DNA of 8,168 bases from positions 1-8,168 of the forward strand of contig CABQJA010000096.1 of assembly GCA_902464345.1 (NCBI GenBank), in the 5' to 3' direction. This document shows, in pieces, positions 1 through 7,100 of this stretch (positions within the stretch are counted from its first letter, which is position 1; each line of letters starts with the position of its first letter). Origin of the DNA: an uncultured Clostridium sp. GTDB lineage: Bacteria > Bacillota > Clostridia > Lachnospirales > Lachnospiraceae. Below the pieces are notes generated by a model. It made no database searches, was not told where the DNA came from, and was given only the letters and a program-made list of their open reading frames with translations. Position numbers and translations under genes: made by a program.

Positions 1-948
1 CCCCCCCCCCCTCTGTCCCGCTGCGCCCGCCACAAATACCGAGCCTTCCAGCGCATAATTTACCGTTCCATTTATTCCCCATGCAATTGTTGTTAGCAGT
101 CCGTTATCGGAAAATACCGGTGTTTCTCCCGTGTTCATCAGCAAAAATCCGCCGGTTCCATAAGTATTCTTAATATCGCCCTTTTCAAAACAGGCCTGTC
201 CGAATAAAGACGCCTGCTGATCGCCGGCCACTCCCGCAATCGGTATCGGACTGCCAAATATCATGCTGTCAGTCTCACCATATATATAAGAAGAATCATG
301 AACCTCCGGCAATATCGCTTCCGGTATATCCAGCAAATTCAGAATCTCTCTGTCCCATTTTTTCTCAACTATATTATATAGCATGGTACGGGCAGCATTG
401 GTAACATCCGTTGCATGAACTGCCCCTTTCGTCAGCTTCCAGATCAGCCAGCTGTCAACGGTACCAAACAAAATCTTCCCTTCTCTTGCCTTCTGTCTGG
501 CTCCCTCAACATGATTTAATATCCACTGTATCTTCGTTGCGGAAAAATATGCATCCACCTTCAGGCCGGTCTTCCGGAAAATCATATCACCATAACCCTT
601 TATTTCCAGCTTTTCACAGATATCAGCCGTCCGTCTGCACTGCCATACGATCGCCGGATAGATCGGTTCTCCGGTCTCCTTGTCCCAGAGTATCGTTGTT
701 TCTCTCTGATTCGTAATACCGAGTGCCGCTATCTCCCGGCTGGTGACTCCCAGCCGCTCCAATGCTTCTCTGGCCACGCCCATCTGCGTTGACCATATTT
801 CCATCGGATCATGCTCCACCCAGCCGCTTTGAGGATAATACTGGCGAAATTCCTTTTGTGCAACGCTTACGATCTCGCCCTCGCGATTAAAAATAATGCA
901 CCGGGAACTGGTTGTTCCCTGATCCAGTGCCATCAGATATTTTTTCAT
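1..948 (-). CDS. glpK: Glycerol kinase, N-terminal 316 residues (3' end cut by window edge)
   Basis: Cytoplasmic FGGY-family kinase that makes sn-glycerol 3-phosphate from glycerol and ATP. The ATG at 948-946 gives MKKYLMALDQGTTSSR, the family's N-terminal phosphate-binding loop, and is preceded by AAGGAG with a 6-nt gap. Also visible are WVEHDPMEIW (43-52), ITNQRETT (78-85), VWQCRRTA (101-108), FGTVDSWLIWK (161-171), AGDQQ (241-245) and NTYGTG (261-266). R82, E83, Y134 and D243 match the glycerol-binding residues known from the E. coli enzyme. Family members are about 500 residues, so roughly 63% is present. Residue 267 is Gly where most homologues have Cys (GTGCF). Met229 sits where, by my alignment, PTS-regulated Firmicute kinases carry the phosphorylated His. 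The last codons (311-316, G-Q-R-G-G-G) depart from the expected (V/I)QWLRD and are probably erroneous sequence. The gene lies directly after an intrinsic terminator, so its transcription may be conditional. Confidence 0.96.
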   Translation of the reverse strand, partial: MKKYLMALDQGTTSSRCIIFNREGEIVSVAQKEFRQYYPQSGWVEHDPMEIWSTQMGVAREALERLGVTSREIAALGITNQRETTILWDKETGEPIYPAIVWQCRRTADICEKLEIKGYGDMIFRKTGLKVDAYFSATKIQWILNHVEGARQKAREGKILFGTVDSWLIWKLTKGAVHATDVTNAARTMLYNIVEKKWDREILNLLDIPEAILPEVHDSSYIYGETDSMIFGSPIPIAGVAGDQQASLFGQACFEKGDIKNTYGTGGFLLMNTGETPVFSDNGLLTTIAWGINGTVNYALEGSVFVAGAAGQRGGG

Positions 949-954
949 GTGTTT

Positions 955-960
955 CTCCTT
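955..960 (-). promoter_or_regulatory. glpK ribosome-binding site
   Basis: The coding strand reads AAGGAG six bases before the glpK ATG. This near-consensus site fixes the start. It lies only about 15 nt after the T-tract of the preceding terminator, so the terminator structure and the translation start are close neighbours on any read-through transcript. Confidence 0.85.
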
Positions 961-974
961 TGCTTTTAGAGTTG

Positions 975-1007
975 AAAAAGGACGAAGACTTCTGCTTCGC
1001 CCTTTTC
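975..1007 (-). terminator. Rho-independent terminator after the YbjQ/zinc-ribbon gene, immediately upstream of glpK
   Basis: On the minus strand, AAAAGGGCGAAG (1006-995) pairs with CTTCGTCCTTTT (987-976) through 12 positions with one G-U pair, around a 7-nt loop CAGAAGT. The 3' arm ends in a run of five T. The hairpin begins about 31 nt after the stop codon of the upstream gene. The plus-strand reading also ends in TTTTC, so it could terminate in both directions, but no plus-strand gene ends here. The glpK ATG is only 27 nt beyond the T-tract, which makes a leader-type regulatory role possible. Confidence 0.85.
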
Positions 1008-1037
1008 TTCTCTCCCTGTACCCAATACAACGAATAA

Positions 1038-2150
1038 TTAAGATTCAAAAATATTCTGAACCTTTTCGATAACAACTTCCTTCATGTCACCACGCGTCTT
1101 CTCATACTGCAGTGCTGACTCCAGAGTCTGAAGTAATTCCATACGTGATTCCGGATCGATCTTCTTAATGTAATCCTTGATCACGACATCCTTCATCTCT
1201 GTAACATTACTCTTGGATGCCATCTTATCCAGCATCTCTTCATAATTGAAGCCGAGATCCTTCTTGATATCCGCTTCCTTTCTTCCACAGACATCACACT
1301 CAGCATCACTGACCTTATTAATGCATCCGCATACACAGGTCCAGATCATTCCGTTTGACTGATATTTTACAACGGCATCAATTCCACGCTTCTTCTTCAG
1401 ACTTTCCAGACGACGGTAGGTCAAGTCGGTCGTGATCGGAAGCTCCTCGCAGCTGATAACCTTTCTGGCTGTTACATACTTCCGTACTATAACCTTCGCA
1501 TCCTTGATCATCTTCACTTCCCGTTCCTTGATATCACACTCAATCCAGTCTGCCTCCAACTGTGAGATATTATTCTTCTCAAAGGTGAAATCCATGTCCC
1601 GAAGAACGATCTTCTCATCATAATAAGTAGAAAGCTCTACATCTGCACGAATCGCACGGATCTCTTCATTCCGATAATTCATAAATACCGGTGAGATTCT
1701 TGTTGTATTCTTGTCTGCACGAATCCGAACCTGTACCGGCCGTAATAACAGCTTCGTATAATAATTGGTAACATACAGATCCTGACGAACACCTTCGTAA
1801 TTTCTGTTTTCTTTTTCCTTAGCGATGACTGCTGTACCGGTTGCAATAATACCGATCGTATTATTGTTTGTCAGACTGCTGGTCAGCTCATTGTATCGCA
1901 GTGTAATACCGATAACCGCATTGGCACCAAGCTTCTTAGCTTCTTCCTGCATCATGCTAACAGCTGTCTGATGTACCTGAGACATCTTCTTGGTCAATGC
2001 CTGGCTCTCTTTTGCATCCATTTCCGTATTGCCACTGAATTCCTGGAAAAACTTTGCATTTAATGCAGTCTGTCCGCTTACCAGTCCAAGATAGTCTGTA
2101 ATGTCGTAGCCCTGAATATCAGAACCGGATGTCATAATAATTGTATTCAT
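1038..2150 (-). CDS. YbjQ/UPF0145-domain protein with C-terminal zinc ribbon, function unknown
   Basis: A predicted soluble 370-residue protein with no signal peptide or membrane segment. Residues 1-112 resemble the YbjQ family (PF01906, 'putative heavy-metal-binding'): GYDITDYLGLVSGQ (14-27), a polar helix, then AKKLGANAVIGI (71-82) and a closing IIATGTAVI strand (101-109). YbjQ proteins are usually stand-alone at about 105 residues. Here there is a middle region of about 150 residues, rich in alternating charged and hydrophobic strands, which I do not recognise. A zinc-ribbon-like motif follows: W270, C272, C274, C276, C285, C288, of the W-x-C-x-C-G-x2-N-x6-C-x2-C-G type. A charged helical tail (about 295-370) ends the protein. 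The ATG at 2150 follows GGGGAGG with a 7-nt gap. The gene has its own promoter and terminator, so it is probably monocistronic. Metal binding is inferred from the cysteines only. Binding of a protein or nucleic acid through the zinc ribbon is equally possible. Confidence 0.85.
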   Translation of the reverse strand: MNTIIMTSGSDIQGYDITDYLGLVSGQTALNAKFFQEFSGNTEMDAKESQALTKKMSQVHQTAVSMMQEEAKKLGANAVIGITLRYNELTSSLTNNNTIGIIATGTAVIAKEKENRNYEGVRQDLYVTNYYTKLLLRPVQVRIRADKNTTRISPVFMNYRNEEIRAIRADVELSTYYDEKIVLRDMDFTFEKNNISQLEADWIECDIKEREVKMIKDAKVIVRKYVTARKVISCEELPITTDLTYRRLESLKKKRGIDAVVKYQSNGMIWTCVCGCINKVSDAECDVCGRKEADIKKDLGFNYEEMLDKMASKSNVTEMKDVVIKDYIKKIDPESRMELLQTLESALQYEKTRGDMKEVVIEKVQNIFES

Positions 2151-2157
2151 TCGTCAG

Positions 2158-2164
2158 CCTCCCC
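2158..2164 (-). promoter_or_regulatory. Strong ribosome-binding site of the YbjQ/zinc-ribbon gene
   Basis: The coding strand reads GGGGAGG seven bases before the ATG at 2150. It supports that start and suggests efficient translation. Confidence 0.8.
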
Positions 2165-2188
2165 ATAATTGCTAAATTGTTGTTTAAA

Positions 2189-2217
2189 ATTATAGCATGT
2201 TACACAATATAAGCCAA
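2189..2217 (-). promoter_or_regulatory. Sigma-A-type promoter for the YbjQ/zinc-ribbon gene
   Basis: On the minus strand, TTGGCT (2217-2212) is separated by 17 bp from a perfect TATAAT (2194-2189). The -10 box is preceded by TG one base upstream (TGCTATAAT), giving an extended -10. The predicted transcript starts near 2182, leaving a leader of about 30 nt before the ATG. The call is by motif only. Confidence 0.7.
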
Positions 2218-2224
2218 TGCCTTT

Positions 2225-2281
2225 TTTGCACTTTTTAGTCATTTTTATGATTTGCACAAAGTTTTTTATGCAAATTGCATA
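2225..2281. promoter_or_regulatory. Possible operator region with repeated TTTGCA motifs between divergent promoters
   Basis: TTTGCAC occurs at 2225-2231 and again at 2251-2257, 26 bp apart start to start. A third copy of TTTGCA lies inverted at 2274-2269, inside a palindrome with 7-bp arms, TATGCAA-A-TTGCATA (2267-2281). The palindrome ends four bases before the -35 box of the amidohydrolase promoter. The position suits a regulator site, but the DNA is AT-rich and the regulator is unknown. Confidence 0.35.
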
Positions 2282-2285
2282 TATC

Positions 2286-2314
2286 TTGCCTATTTTTTAA
2301 CTTTGCCTTATAAT
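2286..2314 (+). promoter_or_regulatory. Sigma-A-type promoter for the amidohydrolase gene
   Basis: TTGCCT (2286-2291) is separated by 17 bp from a perfect TATAAT (2309-2314). The predicted start near 2321 leaves a leader of about 36 nt containing AAGGA (2341-2345), 11 nt before the ATG. It is divergent from the promoter of the neighbouring YbjQ/zinc-ribbon gene, with about 68 bp between the two -35 boxes. Confidence 0.75.
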
Positions 2315-2356
2315 ATTTCGTGATCAGATATTTAAGAAAGAAGGAAGCATTTCATT

Positions 2357-3187
2357 ATGATTATTGATTTTCATACACATACCTTTCCGGATGCAATTGC
2401 CGAAAGGACCATTCATAAGCTGGAAACCGCTGCCGGCATTCATGCCAGAACCAACGGAACTCTGGATGGATTAAAGGCCTCCATGCAACAGGCCGGCGTC
2501 GATTACTCCGTGATCCTGCCGGTGGTTACCAAGCCGTCCCAGTTTGATACGATCAATCAGTGTGCGTCTGCCATAAACGGAACCGACCATATCATTTCCT
2601 TTGGCGGAATTCATCCGGATAATGAAGATATTATTCAGAAATTATCTTATATCCGGGAGCTTGGGCTACCTGGCATCAAACTACATCCTGATTATCAGGG
2701 TGTTCATATCAACGATCCCCGATATCTGAAACTAATCACTGCAGCTGTCGATCTGGGGTTGATCGTCATCATTCATGCAGGTGTCGATGTCGGCCTCCCG
2801 GAAGAAGTGCACTGTCCTCCGGAGGAAGCTGTTCAGATGCTTTGTTATGTAGAGGAACACGCCAAAGATCCTGCATCTGCCAGAATCATCCTTGCACACA
2901 CCGGTGGCTGGAAGCAATGGGATGCCGTAGAGGAATTATTAGTCGGAAAGCCGGTTTACTTCGATCTGGCTTATACATTCGGTTTTATATCCGAATCCCA
3001 GTTACTCCGGATCATTCAGAACCACGGCGCCGACCGCATTCTTTTTGCAACCGATTCTCCATGGAATGATCAGACTGAAGATATTCATGCCCTGCAGCAG
3101 CTGCCGTTAACGAAAGAAGAGCAAGTTGCCATTCTCGGAGAGAATGCTGCACGCCTGCTCCATTTGCCGCTTTCTGAAACCGTCTGA
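2357..3187 (+). CDS. Metal-dependent amidohydrolase (amidohydrolase 2 / ACMSD-like family)
   Basis: A 276-residue soluble TIM-barrel hydrolase or decarboxylase of the amidohydrolase-related superfamily (PF04909 type). The N-terminal metal motif DFHTHTFP supplies H6 and H8. Further candidate active-site residues are H86 in GGIHPD, K108 and H110 in GIKLHPDYQG, H140 in VIIHAG, H181 in AHTGG, and D233 in FATDSPW, each at the expected barrel-strand end. The length is normal for the family and the protein looks intact. The ATG at 2357 gives the family's usual MIIDFHTH start and follows AAGGA, with a slightly long 11-nt gap. The gene is alone on its strand with its own promoter and converges on the radical SAM gene. 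Members act on many substrates (carboxylates, lactones, amides), and no neighbour points to a particular one. TatD-type DNases share the HTH motif but differ in the later motifs, so I rank that lower. Confidence 0.88.
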   Translation: MIIDFHTHTFPDAIAERTIHKLETAAGIHARTNGTLDGLKASMQQAGVDYSVILPVVTKPSQFDTINQCASAINGTDHIISFGGIHPDNEDIIQKLSYIRELGLPGIKLHPDYQGVHINDPRYLKLITAAVDLGLIVIIHAGVDVGLPEEVHCPPEEAVQMLCYVEEHAKDPASARIILAHTGGWKQWDAVEELLVGKPVYFDLAYTFGFISESQLLRIIQNHGADRILFATDSPWNDQTEDIHALQQLPLTKEEQVAILGENAARLLHLPLSETV

Positions 3188-3215
3188 TCCGGTTGTTACA
3201 CTTCTGTTTCAGAAA
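3171..3215. repeat. 10-bp inverted repeat spanning the convergent gene ends
   Basis: TTTCTGAAAC (3171-3180) and its exact reverse complement GTTTCAGAAA (3206-3215) flank 25 nt that contain both stop codons. A small inner hairpin, AACCG (3178-3182) with CGGTT (3190-3194), overlaps the left arm. No T-run follows in either direction, so this is at best a weak bidirectional terminator. Confidence 0.5.
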
Positions 3216-4119
3216 CTGCACTGCCCTGTATGACATTTCTTACAGTAAATTCCCGACGGATGGTATTCATTACCATCCGTTTATTGCCGCTCCACTGCGG
3301 TGCGACCAGTAATCTCTTATCTCCATCCCCCGTCAGCCGGTGAATTACCATATCCTTCGGAAGATGCCGGATGCATTGTTCCAGAATATCAATATACTCC
3401 ATCATTTCCAACACCCGAAACTTTCCATTCCGATAATCCGTTTCCAGATCCGTTTCCTTTAACACATGCAGCAATTGCAGCTTGATTCCCTGCGTTCCGG
3501 TCCGTCCTACGTATTCTACCGTTGCCAGCATCTGCTCCGCCGTTTCTCCCGGAAGTCCGAGAATCACATGGGTGATCACCTCCAGATTCCTTTCCGTCAG
3601 TGCCCTCACCGCCTGATCATAGACTGCCAGATCGTATCCCCGGCGTATATACTGTGCGGTATCTTCCCAGATTGTCTGTAGTCCCAGCTCTACCCATACC
3701 GGTTTATACCGGTTCAACCGCTCCAGCATAGCAAGAATGTCCGGAGGCAGACAGTCCGGTCTGGTCGCAATCGACAGGATCACAACCTCCGGATCCTTGA
3801 TTGCCTCCCGGAATATGGGTTCCAATTCTTCTACCGTGCCATAGGTATTCGTAAATGCCTGAAAATACGCAATATAACCTACATCTCCTTGTGGCAGCTT
3901 CTTTTGAATCCGGCTTTTCGCCTCCTGCAGCTGTTCCGATATCGGCCGGTTTCTGTCTGCCGCGAACTCTCCGGAGCCGTTTCCACTGCAAAAGATGCAG
4001 CCCCGGCTGCCGCAGCGCCCGTCCCGATTGGGACAGGTTCTACCGGCATCCAGGGCTATCTTGTATATCTTTCGTCCGTATTTACTTTTCAGATAATCGT
4101 TTAACGTATGATAGTACAT
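3196..4119 (-). CDS. Radical SAM protein of the YhcC / TIGR01212 family
   Basis: A 307-residue cytoplasmic radical S-adenosylmethionine protein of full family length. The likely [4Fe-4S] ligands are C29, C41 and C44 in the spacing C-x11-C-x2-C, within TCPNRDG...GCIFC. This unusual long spacing is typical of the YhcC group, unlike the common C-x3-C-x2-C. Other family motifs are YIAYFQAFTNTY (82-93), ATRPDCLP (118-125), ELGLQT (144-149), HVILGLPGET (184-193) and GIKLQLLHVLK (211-221). The reaction catalysed by the family is not established to my knowledge. The ATG at 4119 starts 4 nt after the carB stop, and I see no good Shine-Dalgarno site (only GAAGAG 12-17 nt upstream), so translation probably depends on ribosomes finishing carB. 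It is likely the last gene of the car transcript. The C-terminus (VSETEV) is encoded within the inverted repeat shared with the convergent gene. Confidence 0.92.
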   Translation of the reverse strand: MYYHTLNDYLKSKYGRKIYKIALDAGRTCPNRDGRCGSRGCIFCSGNGSGEFAADRNRPISEQLQEAKSRIQKKLPQGDVGYIAYFQAFTNTYGTVEELEPIFREAIKDPEVVILSIATRPDCLPPDILAMLERLNRYKPVWVELGLQTIWEDTAQYIRRGYDLAVYDQAVRALTERNLEVITHVILGLPGETAEQMLATVEYVGRTGTQGIKLQLLHVLKETDLETDYRNGKFRVLEMMEYIDILEQCIRHLPKDMVIHRLTGDGDKRLLVAPQWSGNKRMVMNTIRREFTVRNVIQGSAVSETEV

Positions 4120-4123
4120 CTAA

Positions 4124-7100
4124 CTACTGCTCTTCTACGGATTTGATCTCGCCGATATCAATGACTGTCAGATCCTGCTCGTTTGCCTCCAGACTGGTCA
4201 GCAATGCATCTGCCGTGTCCAGACTTGTCAGACAGTATACACCGGTCTCAATTGCATGACGACGGATGATAAATCCATCCTTGCTATGTTCTACACCCTG
4301 GGAAGGAGTATCAATGATCAAATCGATTTCATGACTCAGGATCAGGTCAAGCAGGTTTGGAGACGGCTCCTCTACCTTATTGATTACCTGTGCCGGAACC
4401 CCGTGCTCATTCAATACTCTTGCAGTACTCTTCGTAGAATGAATCTCGTATCCGAGTGCCGCAAATCTTCTTCCGATCTCAATAGCATCCAGCTTATCGG
4501 AATCCTTTACTGTCAGTATCATCTTCTTATGCTTTGGAAGTCTGACTCCGGCACCAAGGAATGCCTTGTACAATGCCTCATTAAAGTCTTTTGAAATACC
4601 CAGACACTCACCGGTTGACTTCATTTCAGGTCCCAGACTGATCTCAGCTCCACGAAGCTTCTCAAATGAGAATACCGGCATCTTAATTGCATAGTATTCT
4701 GACTCCGGCTGTAAACCAGGTGTGTAACCAAGCTCTTTTAATTTTGCACCTGTAATAACGCGGGATGCAAGATCTACGATCGGAATACCGGTTACCTTAC
4801 TGATATAAGGAACTGTCCGTGAAGATCTCGGATTTACCTCGATTACATATACCTCATCCTGATATACAATAAACTGGATATTGATCAGACCGATTACGTG
4901 CAGACTCTTGGCCAGCTTTCTTGTATATTCCGTAATAACACGCTTAATCTTATCCGGCAATCCCGCAGGATATACGGAAATACTGTCTCCGGAATGGATA
5001 CCGGCACGCTCTACATGCTCCATGATACCAGGGATTACAATATCCTCGCCATCACATACCGCATCAACTTCCACTTCCTTACCCATCAGGTATTTATCAA
5101 CCAGAATCGGATGCTCCTGTACATTTCGGTTAATTACATCCATAAACTCTACAATATCCTTATCGGCAATTGCAATCTGCATGCCGGCGCCACCCAATAC
5201 ATAGGATGGACGCACCAGTACCGGATATCCCAGCTCATGTGCAGCTTCCAATGCCTCTTCACAGGTAAATACTGTCTTACCGGCAGGTCTTGGAATACAG
5301 CACTCTTCCAGGATCTCATCGAACAGCTCACGATCCTCTGCTGCATCTACATTCTCTGCACTGGTTCCCAGAATCGTAACACCCATCTTCAGGAGTGCTT
5401 CTGTTAACTTGATCGCAGTCTGTCCACCAAACTGTACCACGGCTCCGTCCGGCTTCTCCAGATTCACAATCGACTCTACGTCTTCCGGTGTCAGCGGTTC
5501 AAAATACAACTTATCTGCAATATCGAAGTCTGTACTTACAGTCTCCGGATTATTATTTACAATAATGGTCTCATATCCCTGTGCCTTTAATGCCCAGGTT
5601 GCATGAACCGAACAGAAGTCAAACTCAATGCCCTGTCCGATTCGGATCGGACCGGAACCGAGAACCATGATCTTCTTCTTGGAATGATCCTCTTCCACCT
5701 CGTTCTCGCCATCAAAGCAGGAATAATAGTAAGGGGTCGTTGCCTCGAACTCTGCCGCACAGGTATCAACGATCTTATAAGAAGCATGAATGCCCATGGC
5801 ATAACGCATTTCCTTAATCTCAGCCTCTGTCTTTCCGACAATCTGAGCAATTACCTTATCCGGGAATTCCATGCGTTTTGCTTCCTGCATCAATTCCTTA
5901 TCAATTTCCTTTGCATCCCGCAGCTTCTGCTCCATCTTGACCAGATTTGCGATCTTATCCAGGAACCAGATATCGACCTTAGTAATCGAATGAATCTCAC
6001 CCAGTGAAATACCACGGCGAATTGCTTCTGCAATTACAAAGATACGACGGTCATCTACATTATGCAGACGCTCATGAATCTCTTCCAGCGGACGCTTGTC
6101 ATAGTCCAGATAGATCAAACTGTCAACATGCTGCTCCAGAGAACGGAGTGCCTTCATCAACGCACCTTCGAAGTTTGTGCAGATACTCATAACCTCACCG
6201 GTGGCCTTCATCTGTGTTGTCAGTGTACGCTTTGCCTTAATAAACTTATCAAACGGCAGTCTCGGAATCTTAACAACCACATAATCCAGAGTCGGCTCAA
6301 AGCTTGCATAGGTCTTACCGGTAACTGCATTCTTGATCTCATCCAGATTATATCCGAGAGCAATCTTTGCTGCTACCTTTGCGATCGGATAACCGGTTGC
6401 CTTGGATGCCAGTGCGGAAGAACGGCTTACACGCGGATTTACCTCGATTACGCAGTACTCAAAGGAATCTGGATTCAATGCGAACTGTACATTACAACCA
6501 CCCTTGATATCCAGCTCACTGATAATATTCAAAGCTGCACTTCTGAGCATCTGATGCTCTTTATCAGCCAGAGTCTGGGATGGTGCAACAACGATACTGT
6601 CACCGGTATGGACACCAACCGGATCCAGATTTTCCATATTACAGATTGTAATACAGGTACCGTTAGCATCCCGCATTACCTCATACTCAATCTCTTTCCA
6701 ACCGGCAATGCAACGTTCTACCAGAACCTGCCCTACTCGGGAAAGACGGAGACCGTTCTCCAGAATATCTACAAATTCCTCTTCATTTGCTGCAATACCA
6801 CCGCCGGAGCCGCCCAGTGTATAGGCCGGACGCAATACTGCCGGATAGCCGATCGTCTTAACAAACTCCAGACCATCCTCTACTGTCGTAACTACCTGTG
6901 ACGGTGCACATGGCTCATGGATCTTCTCCATGGTCTTCTTAAACTCATCCCGATCCTCGGCCTTCTTAATCGTCTGCGCAGTGGTACCGATCAGACGTAC
7001 ATTATGCTCTCTTAAGAATCCGGACTCTTCCAGTTCCATAGCAATATTTAATGCTGCCTGTCCACCCAGTGTCGGAAGAACGCTGTCCGGCTTTTCTTTC

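Noticed and set aside
411..716. 101-residue plus-strand open frame
   Set aside because: Antisense to conserved glpK codons (residues 78-179 of GlpK), with no recognisable motifs.
1015..1065. Weak promoter-like TTGAAT / TATTGG pair on the minus strand upstream of the terminator before glpK
   Set aside because: The spacing is 15 bp and both boxes match poorly, so it does not stand as a promoter call, though it could matter if glpK is controlled by antitermination.
887..1075. 62-residue minus-strand open frame bridging the YbjQ gene end and the glpK start
   Set aside because: It overlaps the end of the YbjQ/zinc-ribbon gene, the terminator hairpin and the glpK start in another frame. The low-complexity lysine/serine composition comes from the hairpin.
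3178..3194. Short AACCG/CGGTT hairpin over the amidohydrolase stop as a terminator
   Set aside because: Only a 5-bp stem, with no following T-run. Mentioned only as part of the larger inverted repeat.
4898..5407. 169-residue open frame on the plus strand
   Set aside because: Antisense to carB with no recognisable domain or motif. Treated as a shadow.
6062..6901. 279-residue open frame on the plus strand, rich in Cys, Leu and Ile
   Set aside because: It lies wholly antisense to the highly conserved carB and has no recognisable domain. Long antisense frames follow from carB codon bias.
4980..7030. Repeated similar segments within carB (for example the two GSGPI-IGQ and EVNPR-SR stretches)
   Set aside because: These reflect the ancient internal duplication shared by all CarB proteins, not a local repeat or assembly error.
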